Positions 17,763-28,189 of a DNA stretch of 41,313 nt are shown here, one piece after another. Origin of the DNA: Candidatus Eiseniibacteriota bacterium. GTDB taxonomy: Bacteria; Eisenbacteria; RBG-16-71-46; CAIMUX01; WJJG01. Where the stretch lies: assembly GCA_014729815.1 (NCBI GenBank), contig WJJG01000049.1, positions 1-41,313 of the forward strand, written 5' to 3'. Position 1 is the first letter of the stretch, and each line of letters begins with the position of its first letter. Under the pieces are notes generated by a model, which had not been told where the DNA came from, did not search any database, and saw only the letters and a list, made by a program, of their open reading frames with translations. Both the position numbers and the translations under genes were made by a program.

Positions 17763-18467
17763 CTACCAGGGGTGCCATGGGAGCTCCCAACTGAGGTGGA
17801 TTCGGCTCCATCCGCCTGTCATCTCGTCTGCCTGCGATGCGCTGCCCGGCAGGACGCGGCGCTGCGCCGAGGACCAGAGCCACTCGAATCCAGCCCGCAG
17901 CGCCCCGGGGCGGCCCAGGCGCCAGCGGGCTTCGATCCCGCCCCCGATCCCGAACCAGTCGCCGGAGCCGCGGCGCTCACCCTCCAGATCGGCCGCCGAG
18001 ACGTGTGCACGCCACGACTCGCGGAAGTGGGCCCAGCCGAGGATGGGGCCGAGAGCGACCTCCCAGCTCGCAGCCAGGCGGCGGCGATAGCGCGCCTGGA
18101 GTGAGAGGGGGAGGAACTGGATCTCGGTCTCCGCGGCATCGATGTAGGCGATCGGGCCGCTCTGCGATCTGCCGGCGGCGTAGGCCACCGCCATCCGCGC
18201 TTCCCAGGCGCCCCAGCGCCCCAGCTCGAGTGCGACGGCGGGCGCCCAGCGCGCGCCGTAGAGGCGGTCGAGCTGCGCGTCTCGAAAGAGGATGCGCGAG
18301 ACGCCCACGTCGATGCCGGCCGCCCCCGCGGGAGCGGCGGCCAGGACTGCCAGGAGCAGTGCGCCACAGCACTCCGCGCGTAGGCGACGCCGGGGCGGGC
18401 GAGAGGTCGGGCCCGTGGCGCGCCGCGGAGCGGGCACGAGCTCGGATGTCCCGGAGGATGTAGGCAT
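17763..18467 (-). CDS. Outer-membrane beta-barrel-like protein
   Basis: Signal peptide-like LLLAVLAAAPAGA followed by alternating aromatic/polar strands (WAPAVALELGRWGAWEARMAVAYAAG...WEVALGPILGWAHF...GWSRIHLSWELPWHPW); ends in an aromatic residue. Confidence 0.6.
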   Translation of the reverse strand: MPTSSGTSELVPAPRRATGPTSRPPRRRLRAECCGALLLAVLAAAPAGAAGIDVGVSRILFRDAQLDRLYGARWAPAVALELGRWGAWEARMAVAYAAGRSQSGPIAYIDAAETEIQFLPLSLQARYRRRLAASWEVALGPILGWAHFRESWRAHVSAADLEGERRGSGDWFGIGGGIEARWRLGRPGALRAGFEWLWSSAQRRVLPGSASQADEMTGGWSRIHLSWELPWHPW

Positions 18468-19291
18468 TCCGACTACAAGATCGGGGCGATCGACCCGCAT
18501 CTCTACCCCCAGGTTGTGAGACGAAGATTGGTGATTCGCATCCGCCAACGCCACGTCTGCACTGGTAGTGCGCGCCCGCCTTGCAGCCCAAGGGCCACGC
18601 CGCCCAAGAGTATGACGGTCCGCGGGTTTCCGGCGCCACCTCACCAATCCTCGTCCCACCGGCCGCGGGCCGCAACGGGTGCGCAGGTGCCCGGGATCGC
18701 TGGCCTCTGGTCTGAGAGTCCGTACTGAGCCGCACCTACGATCGTGCCATGCGATCATCTGGTCAGCGACTGCCGCAGATCTCTGCAACCCCACCCGAAT
18801 CGCTGCAACTGCCTCTCCTCGGGGGGCCTGGTGCGTATCCAGCCCGAATCTCGTTCCACCACCGACCGCCCGGGCGCTCCCCGTCAGGAATCCGGGCGAT
18901 CTCTCAGTTTTCTGTCAACCAGAGCAGCGCTGGCGAGCGCGCTGCGAACCGGCATGCGGCGCTGGATGCGGAACCTGTTTCAGCTCAGTAGCTTAGAGAG
19001 AAGGCCCCGGCGGATCGACGGGTTCTTGGATCCCCCCGATGGCACGGCTTGTGCAGTACACCGAGATGGTTGCTTGCTCTCTCTCACTGCAACCGCCGAT
19101 CGCGGGGGTGGCCATCGGGCACCACGCACCAGCGGGAAGGGGGATGCGCGGATCAGGACCGGCGACTGCCTCGGGCAGCTCGCGGGCCGCGTGTCCTGCG
19201 GACCAGTTGGCCGTGTGGACCCCAGCAGAGGCAACCTGGCGGGTGGCAACGGTATCGGCTGCCCTCGCGTATCGGCAAACCGCTTTTTCTA

Positions 19292-19320
19292 TTGACGTGC
19301 CTTCATCGATTCCGTAGAAT
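19292..19320 (+). promoter_or_regulatory. Sigma70-type promoter for rpsU (TTGACG-17-TAGAAT)
   Basis: TTGACG 19292-19297, 17-nt spacer, TAGAAT 19315-19320; -10 embedded in CGATTC-CGTA-GAATCG (19307-19322). Confidence 0.7.
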
Positions 19321-19398
19321 CGCATCGCGTCCGTCTGTTGATGGACGCGGTTTGCTGTACCTGCGTTCCTGTGAGCCAGAAGGGAGGCGATCCTTAAG

Positions 19399-19590
19399 AT
19401 GCCCGGCGTACGGGTCAAAGAGGGAGAATCCTTCGAGAGCGCCCTGCGGCGCTTCAAGAAGAAGTGCGAGAAAGCTGGGATTCTCTCGGATCTTCGCAAG
19501 CACCAGCACTTCGAGAAGCCGAGTGCGCGGCGCAAGCGCAAGGAGGCGGCTGCGCGGCGCAAGGCGGCTGCCCGCCAGAAGGGCCGGTAG
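19399..19590 (+). CDS. rpsU: 30S ribosomal protein S21
   Basis: [55 protein letters not shown]. Confidence 0.95.
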   Translation: MPGVRVKEGESFESALRRFKKKCEKAGILSDLRKHQHFEKPSARRKRKEAAARRKAAARQKGR

Positions 19591-19704
19591 ATAGAGAAGT
19601 CCGCGGTCCGCAAACGTCACTGCCGAAGGTTTCCGAGTCCACCCGGGCGTCGGCCGCTCGGGTCGTCCCGGTAGGCATCCGCCCCCGCCCGCTGGGAGGA
19701 ATCG

Positions 19705-22176
19705 GTGAACGCGCACGCCCTCGAGGCTCTTGAATTCGGTCGCATCCGCGCACTGGTCGCGCGCCGCTGTGCCTCCGACGTGGGGCGCGAGCGGGCGGAG
19801 CGGATCGCGCCGCTCGCCGAGCAGGCCACGATCGATCTGGTCCTCGACGGGGTGGCCGAGGCACACGCGCTGCAGATCTCCGAGCCCGACTGGGACGAGA
19901 TCGCCTGCCCCGATGTGCGTGAAGCATTGCGCCGGTGCATGGTCGAGGGCGCCGTCCTCGATGCCGCGGATCTAGTCCAGATCGGGCGATTCCTGGAGAT
20001 CGCGGCGCGCATTCCGCGCTTCTTCACGCCGCGCGGCGGCGCGCGGCGTCATCCGGTGCTCGGCGCGCTGGCCGACCGGCTACTCGTGGATCCCGCCTTC
20101 GCCCGGCGCATCACGCGCAGTTTCGAGCCCTCGGGTGAGGTGCGCGATGAAGCCAGTACGGCACTGCGCCGCGTGCGACGCGACCTGCGCCGGCTGCGGC
20201 AGAGCGTGAGCGCGCGTCTCGAAGAGCTGAGCCAGCGCTTTCGCACGCCTGGGGAGGAGTCACATGTCACGCTACGGGGCGGGCGCTACGTGCTGAGCCT
20301 GGCGGCGGCCGAGAAGCGTCAGCTACCGGGGATCGTCCACGATCGTTCCTCGACCGGGAAGACGCTTTTCGTCGAACCGCTGGACCTCATCGATGCCAAC
20401 AACGATCTGGCCGAGATGGAGGCGCAAGAGCGCGCGGAGATCCATCGCATCCTGCGCGAACTCAGTGACTGGGTGCGCGAGCGCCACGCGGCGCTGCGGG
20501 AGACGGCCGAGGCGCTGGGAGAGCTGGACGAATACGCTGCCCGGGCGCGCCTGGCGCGCGATCTGCAGGCCACGCGTCCGTCTTTGGAGGAGGCCTCCCG
20601 TACGCTGCACATCGTGCGCGGGCGTCATCCCCTGCTCTTCCTGGCGATCGGCGATCGCACCGTACCCCTCGATCTGACACTGGAAGGCGCGCGGCGCGGG
20701 ATGGTGATCAGCGGGCCGAATATGGGCGGCAAGAGCGTGGTACTCAAGACGGTCGGTCTGCTGACCGTGATGGCCCAGTCGGGTCTCTTCGTTCCGGCGG
20801 GGGAGGGAACCACGCTGCCCTGGTGCGACGAGATCTTCGTGGACATCGGGGACGAGCAGTCGCTCGATTCCGACTTGAGCACCTATGCCGCCCGACTGCG
20901 GAACATGCGCGCCGCGCTGACGGCGGCCTCGCGCCGCAGCCTGGTCCTGCTCGATGAGCTCGGCGCGGGGACCGATCCCGCGGAGGGCGCCGCGCTGGGA
21001 CAGGCGCTGCTCGCCGAGATCGGGCGGCGCGAGGCGTTCTGTGTGGCGACCACGCATCTGGGGGCTTTCAAGGCATTTGCGGCGAAGCAAACCGGCTTCG
21101 AGAACGCCGCCATGGAGTACGATCCGCAGACCCTGGGCCCGACCTATCGACTGCTGACCGGGGTGCCCGGTCGCTCGCATGCGTTCGAGCTCGCGGAGCG
21201 AGAAGGCTGGCCGCAAGAGCAGCTCGAGGCCGCACGCGTCTTCTTGCCGGCTCCCGATGCGCAGGCCGACGAACTGCTGGCGCGCATCGAGGAGGAGCTG
21301 CGCGAGCTGCGCGAGGCGCGGGCCGAAGTGGCGTCCAAGGAGCAGCGGCTGACGGCGGACCGGGAGTCGTATCGCCGGCTCTCGGGGAACCTGAAGAGGC
21401 GCATGTCGGAACTGCGCATCGAACGGGCGATGGAGGAGGACCGGCGGATCCGGGAAGCCCGCGGTCTGTTGGCGGAGCTGCGCGCGCGGTGGACCCGCGC
21501 CGAGGCGCAGCGCCCCGTGGCGGATCCGGCCGAGGAGCGCCAATGGTTCCATGAGCGCGAACGAGCCCTGGCCGAGATGGAGCGCACGCGGCCCCCCGTT
21601 CCGCGCCGCGAGTCGCCTCCGGCCACCGAGCCACTGGCCGCGGATCAGGTGCAACCGGGGCGCGAAGTGTTTGCGCGCAGCCTCGGCGTGCCGGTCAAGA
21701 TCCTCGAGCGCGCCGCGGGCGGCAAGCGCGTCTGGGTGGACCATCGCGGCGTGCGCGTGGTCGTTCCCGCGGGGGATCTCGTCCGGCTGCCCGAGCGGTC
21801 CGAGCAAGAGCCGCCAGCGGCGCCGGCGCAGAATCGACCGGCAGCGCGGACGGCGCACGCGTCGCCCGGGACCGGCGCGGGGGCGCTGCAGGAGGAACTG
21901 TCCGATAGCGTGCGTGGCGAGATCGACCTGCGGGGCCTCTCACGAGAGGAGTGTCTGGCGCAACTCGATCTCTATCTCGATCGCGCGCTGCTCGCCGGGT
22001 ACCCCCAGGTGCGCATCATTCACGGCAAGGGCACCGGGACGCTGCAACGCGAGGTGCAGGCCTATCTGAAGAAACACCGTCACGTCCGTGCGCAGCGTGG
22101 CGGGGAGGCGCACGAGGGCGGCTGGGGCGTGACGATCGCCATGCTGGGCGAGTCCGAGGGACGGGATCGAGGCTGA
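19705..22176 (+). CDS. mutS2: Endonuclease MutS2 (MutS-family ATPase with C-terminal Smr domain)
   Basis: Walker A GPNMGGKSVVLKTVGLL; LVLLDELGAGTDPAEGAALG; FCVATTHLGAFKAFA; C-terminal Smr EIDLRGLSREECLAQLDLYLDRALLAGYPQVRIIHGKGTGTLQREVQAYL; GTG start. Confidence 0.95.
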   Translation: MNAHALEALEFGRIRALVARRCASDVGRERAERIAPLAEQATIDLVLDGVAEAHALQISEPDWDEIACPDVREALRRCMVEGAVLDAADLVQIGRFLEIAARIPRFFTPRGGARRHPVLGALADRLLVDPAFARRITRSFEPSGEVRDEASTALRRVRRDLRRLRQSVSARLEELSQRFRTPGEESHVTLRGGRYVLSLAAAEKRQLPGIVHDRSSTGKTLFVEPLDLIDANNDLAEMEAQERAEIHRILRELSDWVRERHAALRETAEALGELDEYAARARLARDLQATRPSLEEASRTLHIVRGRHPLLFLAIGDRTVPLDLTLEGARRGMVISGPNMGGKSVVLKTVGLLTVMAQSGLFVPAGEGTTLPWCDEIFVDIGDEQSLDSDLSTYAARLRNMRAALTAASRRSLVLLDELGAGTDPAEGAALGQALLAEIGRREAFCVATTHLGAFKAFAAKQTGFENAAMEYDPQTLGPTYRLLTGVPGRSHAFELAEREGWPQEQLEAARVFLPAPDAQADELLARIEEELRELREARAEVASKEQRLTADRESYRRLSGNLKRRMSELRIERAMEEDRRIREARGLLAELRARWTRAEAQRPVADPAEERQWFHERERALAEMERTRPPVPRRESPPATEPLAADQVQPGREVFARSLGVPVKILERAAGGKRVWVDHRGVRVVVPAGDLVRLPERSEQEPPAAPAQNRPAARTAHASPGTGAGALQEELSDSVRGEIDLRGLSREECLAQLDLYLDRALLAGYPQVRIIHGKGTGTLQREVQAYLKKHRHVRAQRGGEAHEGGWGVTIAMLGESEGRDRG

Positions 22177-23966
22177 TGGAATCGAGCACGCGGGAAGATG
22201 TGGTCGAGCAGGTCCGCGCGGCGGTGGACATCGCCGACCTGATCGGATCCTATGTCACCCTGCGGCCCGCCGGACGAAACCTCAAGGCCTGCTGCCCGTT
22301 TCACAAGGAGAAGACGCCTTCGTTCGTGGTCAGTCCCGAGCGTCAGCTCTTTCACTGCTTCGGGTGTGGCGCCGGGGGGGATGTCTTCACGTTCGTGATG
22401 AAGCAGGAAGGGCTCGAGTTCCCCGAGGCGCTCGAGCTGCTGGCGCGTCGGGCGGGCATCGAGCTGCCCGAGCGTCGGCGCGCGGAGGGACCCGATCGCA
22501 ACGCCCTGCTGGCGGCGATGCGTGCCGCGGTGCGCTTCTACCGCGGCAAGTTGCGCGCATCCGAGGGAGAGGGGGCGCGGCGCTACCTGCAGTCGCGGGG
22601 CTTCCCGGGCGCCATCGTGGACCGCTTCTACGCCGGATTCGCACCCGGAGGAGGCGATGCCTTCCTGCGCTTCGCGCAGCGGGACTTTTCGCGCGAGGTG
22701 CTGGTGCAGGCCGGCCTCGTCGGCCGTAGCGAGGGCGGACGCCTCTACGACCGCTTTCGCGCGCGGGTCGTGTTGCCGATCCTCTCGGTCACCGGTGATC
22801 CGATCGGCTTCGGCGCGCGCACTTTGCAGGCGGAAGTGCAGCCCAAGTACCTGAATTCGCCCGAGACACCGATCTACAAGAAGAGCCGCGTGCTCTTCGG
22901 TCTCCCGCAAGCTCGCGGAGCCATCCGTGAGGCGGGCGAGGCACTGGTTGTCGAGGGGTACTTCGATGTGCTGGCGCTGGCCAGCGCCGGGATCGATCAT
23001 GCTGTGGCACCCTGCGGTACGGCCTGGACCGCGGAGCATGCCCGCTTGCTGCTGCGGCAGACGCAGCGCATCCTGCTGCTCTTCGATGGAGACGCCGCGG
23101 GGGAAGCGGCTGCCTGGCGGGCGCTGGCCGCCACCCTGCCGCTGCATCCGGATCTCGGCGTGGTCATGCTGCCCGAAGGCCAGGATCCGGACGATTTGAT
23201 CCGCGGCGGCGAGATCGATCGACTTCGCGAGCGCATCGCCCGGCCGCTCTCCCCGGTGGCGTTTGCGCTGCTGACCCTGGGCCGCCAGGGTCTCGACGGT
23301 CACATGCTGTTGGCGCGCGTGGCCGAGCTGCTGGCCTCGGTGGGCAACGGAATCGCGCGTGAAATGATGCTCGACGAGGCCGCCGAGCGGAGTCGGATGC
23401 CGGTGCGCATCCTGCGCCGCGAGGTCGAGCGGCTGCGCTCGGGCGCGGCCGGTCGTCGGCCAACGTCGGGCACGGACGGGGGCTCCGACGCGGCCGAGAG
23501 GAGACGGGCGCGACTGGCGCCCCTCGAAGAAGCGATGCTGCGTCTGGCGCTCGCGCAGCCGGCCAGCGCGCAGCCGCTGCAGGAGGCAGCCGGGGGGGTT
23601 CCGGCGGTCAGTGGGTCGGTGCAGGCCGTCCTGGCGTGGCTCGCGGATCGCTCCCGCGCGGGCTCCGCGCCACAGACGCCCGAGCTGTTGCGCCGCCTGC
23701 GCGACGAGATCGGGGAGCAGATCGATGCCTCCTTCCTGGTCGACGAGGATCTGCCGGTCCCCGACGAACGGTTCCGTGAGGCGCTCTTGCGGCGCTTGGC
23801 CGAGGGCGCGCTCGAGGCGGAAATGGTCGGCCTGGGTTACGAAATCCGCATGCAGGAGGGGCAGGGCGCAGCGGCGAGCGAGCTGGTCGAGCTGCTTGCG
23901 CGCAAGCAGAAGTTGGCCAAGCAGTTGGCGCAGTTGCGCGAAACCCGACCCGAGGATGCCGGGTAA
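22176..23966 (+). CDS. dnaG: DNA primase
   Basis: CHC2 zinc finger [72 protein letters not shown]...[17 protein letters not shown]. Confidence 0.97.
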   Translation: MESSTREDVVEQVRAAVDIADLIGSYVTLRPAGRNLKACCPFHKEKTPSFVVSPERQLFHCFGCGAGGDVFTFVMKQEGLEFPEALELLARRAGIELPERRRAEGPDRNALLAAMRAAVRFYRGKLRASEGEGARRYLQSRGFPGAIVDRFYAGFAPGGGDAFLRFAQRDFSREVLVQAGLVGRSEGGRLYDRFRARVVLPILSVTGDPIGFGARTLQAEVQPKYLNSPETPIYKKSRVLFGLPQARGAIREAGEALVVEGYFDVLALASAGIDHAVAPCGTAWTAEHARLLLRQTQRILLLFDGDAAGEAAAWRALAATLPLHPDLGVVMLPEGQDPDDLIRGGEIDRLRERIARPLSPVAFALLTLGRQGLDGHMLLARVAELLASVGNGIAREMMLDEAAERSRMPVRILRREVERLRSGAAGRRPTSGTDGGSDAAERRRARLAPLEEAMLRLALAQPASAQPLQEAAGGVPAVSGSVQAVLAWLADRSRAGSAPQTPELLRRLRDEIGEQIDASFLVDEDLPVPDERFREALLRRLAEGALEAEMVGLGYEIRMQEGQGAAASELVELLARKQKLAKQLAQLRETRPEDAG

Positions 23967-23984
23967 TACACGAGGAGTTTTTTC

Positions 23985-24013
23985 TGGACGCCGGCCGGTC
24001 CAGTTTCTATAGT
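23985..24013 (+). promoter_or_regulatory. Possible rpoD-proximal promoter (TGGACG-17-TATAGT) overlapping an imperfect inverted repeat (23984-24003)
   Basis: CTGGACGCCGGCCGGTCCAG followed by TTTCTATAGT. Confidence 0.35.
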
Positions 24014-24022
24014 AGCAAGTTC

Positions 24023-25843
24023 ATGCCTGGAGGGCAGTTACGAATGGCGAAAGCGGGAACCGCGAAACCACTCGCCGAGCTGCGCGCTTTGGCGTTGCGA
24101 CAGGGTTTCCTCACCGAGCAGCAGGTGCTCGATCAGATCAAGGCCTCGCTCGATGTCGATCGTCAAGTCGAGATGATGGACGAGGCCTTCGCGCTCATGC
24201 GCGAGATGCGCCTGGAGGTCTTCGAATCCGAGGAGGAGGCCCGCCGGCGCGTCAAGCGTTCGCGCGCCGCCGAGCCGGGTCGCGCGTCGCCGGCGGTGGC
24301 CACGCAGCCGGTCCGCTACGACGATCCGGTGCGCATGTATCTGCGGGAGATGGGACGCGTGCCGCTGCTCGATCGCCAGGGCGAGGTGCGCATCGCCAAG
24401 CGCATCGAGGCCGCCGAGCAGAAGGTCCAGACCACCATGTTTCTTCTGCCCTGGGCGGTGCGCGAGATGCAGATGACCGCCGAGAAGCTCAAGGAGGGGC
24501 GCGCGAAGCTCGAGGATCTCGTGCAGGTCGACACCGGGAGCTGGAGCGCCGACTTCTCGAGCAAGCGCGAACGGCGCCGCGCCATCCAGGCGGTGGGACG
24601 GATCGTCAAGCGCAACGCCGACTTCATCAAGTACGAGACGCAGCTCAGCCGCCGCGTTTCGGAGAAGCGGCGCAAGCAGCTCGAGACGCTCCGCGAGCGG
24701 GCGCAGCAGAAGCTGGCTGCGGAAGTGCTCAAGCTGGGCGCCAGCCCGCGCATCATCGAACGCGTCAGTCTGCGTCTGCTGCGTGATATGCGCCGCCTGC
24801 GCGAGGCCGAGGTGGTGCTCGAGCAGATCGAGCGGGAGCTGGCCGCGGTGCGGGATCGGGCGGGCGAGTTGCGCGAGCGCTCGCGTGCCGAGCGCCGCAA
24901 GAGCGCCAAGAAGAAGGCGCCCAAGCGCACCGCGGAGCAGAAGAAGAACGATGCGGCCGAACTGCGGCAGCTCGCCAAGCAGGACGCCGAGCTGGTCAAG
25001 GCGGTACGCAACGCGCGGCGCAAGCTGCGGCGCATCGAGGGCGAGGCGGGCATGAAGGCCGCGCGCCTGCACGAGCTGGTCCGGGTGATCCGCAGCGCCG
25101 AGGCCGAGCGCGGGCAGGCCAAGCGCGAGATGATCGAGGCCAACGTGCGACTGGTGATCTCGATCGCCAAACGTTACACGAACCGCGGACTCGAATTCCT
25201 CGATCTGATCCAGGAGGGCAACAGCGGGCTGATGCGGGCCGTCGACAAGTTCGACTACCGCAAGGGCTACAAGTTCTCGACCTATGCGACCTGGTGGATT
25301 CGCCAGGCGATCACCCGGGCGATCGCCGATCAGGCACGCACGATTCGCGTGCCGGTGCACATGATCGAGGCGATCAACAAGGTCGTTCGCACCTCGCGCA
25401 AGCTGGTGCAGGACCTCGGGCGAGAACCCTCGCCCGACGAGATCGCCGAGCGACTCGATCTTCCGGCGGACAAGGTCAAGAGCGTGCTCAAGGCCGCCCA
25501 GGAGCCGATCTCGCTCGATCGTCCGATCGGGGAGGACGACGACTCGAACCTGGCCGACTTCATCGAGGACACCTCCGCCATTTCGCCGGCGCACTCGGCG
25601 ACCTTCGCCATGCTGCGCGAAGAGGTCAACGAAGTGCTGGGCACCCTGACCAAGCGCGAGGCGCGGGTGATCCGCCTGCGCTTCGGTCTCACCGAGGATG
25701 GGTGCCCGCGCACCCTCGAGGAAGTGGGCGCCTTCTTCAGTGTGACCCGCGAGCGGATCCGGCAGATCGAAGCGAAGGCCTTGCGCAAGCTGCGCCATCC
25801 CACGCGCCGCCGCCGCCTGCAGGCCTTCCTCGAGAGCATCTGA
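24023..25843 (+). CDS. rpoD: RNA polymerase primary sigma factor RpoD
   Basis: [108 protein letters not shown]; region 4 [31 protein letters not shown]. Confidence 0.97.
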   Translation: MPGGQLRMAKAGTAKPLAELRALALRQGFLTEQQVLDQIKASLDVDRQVEMMDEAFALMREMRLEVFESEEEARRRVKRSRAAEPGRASPAVATQPVRYDDPVRMYLREMGRVPLLDRQGEVRIAKRIEAAEQKVQTTMFLLPWAVREMQMTAEKLKEGRAKLEDLVQVDTGSWSADFSSKRERRRAIQAVGRIVKRNADFIKYETQLSRRVSEKRRKQLETLRERAQQKLAAEVLKLGASPRIIERVSLRLLRDMRRLREAEVVLEQIERELAAVRDRAGELRERSRAERRKSAKKKAPKRTAEQKKNDAAELRQLAKQDAELVKAVRNARRKLRRIEGEAGMKAARLHELVRVIRSAEAERGQAKREMIEANVRLVISIAKRYTNRGLEFLDLIQEGNSGLMRAVDKFDYRKGYKFSTYATWWIRQAITRAIADQARTIRVPVHMIEAINKVVRTSRKLVQDLGREPSPDEIAERLDLPADKVKSVLKAAQEPISLDRPIGEDDDSNLADFIEDTSAISPAHSATFAMLREEVNEVLGTLTKREARVIRLRFGLTEDGCPRTLEEVGAFFSVTRERIRQIEAKALRKLRHPTRRRRLQAFLESI

Positions 25844-27954
25844 TGCGCACCCCGGGGGTCTGCGGGCTGCTCGGTCTGCTGCTGCTCTGCATCATCCCGG
25901 CGTGCGAGCGGCAGACCCCCCCGCCCAACATCATCCTGATCTCCCTCGATACGACGCGCGCCGATCACCTGGGCTGCTACGGGCGGGAGCTGGCGTCGAC
26001 ACCGGCGCTGGATCGCTTCGCCGAACGAGCGCTGCTCCTCGAGAATGCCGTAACACCGATCCCGGTAACGCTGCCGGCGCATCTGACGATGCTCACCGGT
26101 CGCACGCCGCTCGGGCACGGGGTGCGGGACAACGGATCGTTGGGTAGGACACCAGGGGCGGTCACCCTGGCCGAGCTCCTTGCGCCGCTGGGGTACACAC
26201 GGGCGGCCTTCGTGAGCGCCTTCGTCCTCAATCATCGCTTCGATGTCTCGGCTGGCTTCGAGCATTTCGACGACGAGCTCGATCTGGAGCGGCCCGCGGC
26301 CGAGACCACGGCGCGGGCCGTCGCCTATCTCGAGAGCGGCCCACTGGAGCCGCTCTTCCTCTGGGTGCACTATTTCGATCCGCACGATCCGCTCACGCCG
26401 CCGGAGGCCTTCGCCGCCGCTACCCGCGGCACGCTCTATGACGCTGAGATCAGCGCCATGGATGCCGGCGTCGGTGAGCTGCTGGCCGCGCTAGAGGCCG
26501 GTGGGTACGCGGAGGATGCCCACATCCTGATCGTGGCCGATCATGGCGAGGGTCGCGGGGAGCGTCATGGCTATCTCGATCATGGCCTGCTGCTCTACGA
26601 AGAGGCGAATCGCGTGCCCTTTCTCTGGCGACGTCCCGGCCAACGCCACCCGAAGCGCAGCGACGCGCTGGTGGGTACGGTCGATATCCTACCCACCCTG
26701 GCGGATCTCCTCGGGCTGCCTGTGCCGGAGGGGACCGAGGGCGTTTCGGTGCGCCCGCTGCTGGAAGGGGACGCGGGGCCGGAACGAGATGGGCTCTACT
26801 GCGAGACGCTGCGGCCCTATCTGGCCTACGAATGGAGTCCGCTCTACGCCTGGCGCATGTGCGACCGCAAATACATCGCCGCGCCGCGTCCCGAGCTCTA
26901 CGACCTGCGCCGCGATCCGCGCGAACGGGAGAATCTCGCCGCGCAGCTCCCCGGGACGGCCGCGGAGCTGCGCACGCGTCTGATCGCGTATCGGCAGCGC
27001 TGGCGTCCGGCGACCGAGGCCCCACCGCATGAGATCAGCGAAGCCGACCGTGCGGCGCTCGAGAGTCTGGGCTACGTGCAGGGGCGACCTCGACGCGGTG
27101 CGCCGCGCGGGGAAGGCGCAGCGGATCTGCCGGAGATCGGCGAGCTGGAGGCCTTCGCCAATCCGATCGAGCACATCGGTTTCGAGGCGCAGTGGATCGC
27201 CGCGCGGCGCCTCGCGCGGCGCGAGGCGTGGGACGCAGCGGTGGACACGTTGCAGCGCATTCTCGACGCGGTGCCCGAGAGCCGGATCGTACCGCGCTTC
27301 TACGCCGAGGCGTTGCACCGCGCCGCACGCGAGGCCGAGGCGCGGCCCTGGATCGAGCGCTACCTGACCTATCGTCCGGACGATCACGAGGCGCGTCTGC
27401 TGTTCTGCGAGATCCTGATCGCCCTGGGCGATGTCGAGGTCGCCGCGGCGGAGCTCGAGCGGGTCCCGGCATCCTTCATCGATGCCGACGTCGCGTTCAT
27501 GCGGATCCGTCTTGCCGTTCTGCGGGGCGCGTTCGACCGGGCCCGCGCGGCGCTGGAGGATCTGGCGCAGGCCGCTGCCGGCCTGCAGGCGGGTCGCTGG
27601 GAGCGGATCGCGGCACAGATCGCGCAGGTCGAACGCTGGGGCGTGCGGACACCGGCGCGGGGAGACAGCGCCCTGACGCGGCAGATCGAGGCGCTTCTCG
27701 ACTTGCGATTGGGCGCGACCGCCGAGGCGCTCCTGAGGGAGGAGGTCCCCGGCGTATCGCCGGCGACCGGCTGGCTCCTGCGCGGCAGGGTGGCGCGCGC
27801 GCGCCATCGGTGGTGTGACGCCGCGGATGCCTTCGGCGAAGCGGCAGCCCTCGGCGCCGATCCGCAGGCCTGGGAAGCGTCGCGGCGCGAGGCGCAGCGG
27901 CGTTGCCGGCGCGCTCGAATCGGTGCGGGCGGGCGCCCGGGTCGCGCGCCTTGA
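25843..27954 (+). CDS. Sulfatase-fold (alkaline phosphatase superfamily) lipoprotein with C-terminal TPR-like region
   Basis: Lipobox LLLLCIIPAC; NIILISLDTTRADHLGCYG; PVTLPAHLTMLTGRTPLGHGVRDNG; HILIVADHGEGRGERHGYLDHGLLLYEEANRVPFLW; helical repeat tail. Confidence 0.85.
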   Translation: MRTPGVCGLLGLLLLCIIPACERQTPPPNIILISLDTTRADHLGCYGRELASTPALDRFAERALLLENAVTPIPVTLPAHLTMLTGRTPLGHGVRDNGSLGRTPGAVTLAELLAPLGYTRAAFVSAFVLNHRFDVSAGFEHFDDELDLERPAAETTARAVAYLESGPLEPLFLWVHYFDPHDPLTPPEAFAAATRGTLYDAEISAMDAGVGELLAALEAGGYAEDAHILIVADHGEGRGERHGYLDHGLLLYEEANRVPFLWRRPGQRHPKRSDALVGTVDILPTLADLLGLPVPEGTEGVSVRPLLEGDAGPERDGLYCETLRPYLAYEWSPLYAWRMCDRKYIAAPRPELYDLRRDPRERENLAAQLPGTAAELRTRLIAYRQRWRPATEAPPHEISEADRAALESLGYVQGRPRRGAPRGEGAADLPEIGELEAFANPIEHIGFEAQWIAARRLARREAWDAAVDTLQRILDAVPESRIVPRFYAEALHRAAREAEARPWIERYLTYRPDDHEARLLFCEILIALGDVEVAAAELERVPASFIDADVAFMRIRLAVLRGAFDRARAALEDLAQAAAGLQAGRWERIAAQIAQVERWGVRTPARGDSALTRQIEALLDLRLGATAEALLREEVPGVSPATGWLLRGRVARARHRWCDAADAFGEAAALGADPQAWEASRREAQRRCRRARIGAGGRPGRAP

Positions 27955-27980
27955 CCGCCTCGGGAGTGCTCTGATAGATT
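27951..27980 (+). promoter_or_regulatory. Putative promoter for the tRNA pair (TTGACC-18-TAGATT)
   Basis: TTGACC 27951-27956, TAGATT 27975-27980, 28 nt upstream of tRNA-Met. Confidence 0.55.
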
Positions 27981-28007
27981 ACGTCGACCTTCCTGGAATC
28001 GAGGGAG

Positions 28008-28080
28008 GGGCCCATAGCTCAGCGGTTAGAGCCGCCGGCTCATAACCGGCTGGTCCCTGGTTCGAATCCAGGTGGGCCCA
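28008..28080 (+). tRNA. tRNA-Met (CAT), elongator type; CCA not encoded
   Basis: GGGCCCA/TGGGCCC acceptor, D arm GCTC..GAGC, anticodon stem-loop GCCGG-CTCATAA-CCGGC, T arm CCTGG-TTCGAAT-CCAGG. Confidence 0.93.
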
Positions 28081-28101
28081 AGGCGGATGGGCATGAAGCG
28101 A

Positions 28102-28174
28102 GGGCGGTTAGCTCAGCTGGCAGAGCATCGGCATCACAAGCCGGGGGTCACAGGTTCAAGTCCTGTACCGCCCA
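28102..28174 (+). tRNA. tRNA-Val (CAC); CCA not encoded
   Basis: GGGCGGT/ACCGCCC acceptor, anticodon stem-loop TCGGC-ATCACAA-GCCGG, T arm ACAGG-TTCAAGT-CCTGT. Confidence 0.92.
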
Positions 28175-28189
28175 CCGATCGGTTGTCGC

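Noticed and set aside
18970-19045. tRNA-like string (CAGCTCAGTAGCTTAGAG ... GGGTTCTTGGATCC)
   Set aside because: Spacing between the D-arm-like and T-arm-like motifs is too short, and no acceptor or anticodon stem can be formed
24900-25050. Lys/Arg-rich insertion in RpoD as a novel domain
   Set aside because: It falls in the non-conserved region between sigma regions 1.2 and 2, which is variable in length and charge in primary sigma factors
24038-25798. 586-aa minus-strand ORF antisense to rpoD
   Set aside because: Shadow ORF: the plus strand encodes an unmistakable RpoD; the antisense translation has no recognisable motif and results from high GC3 codon bias
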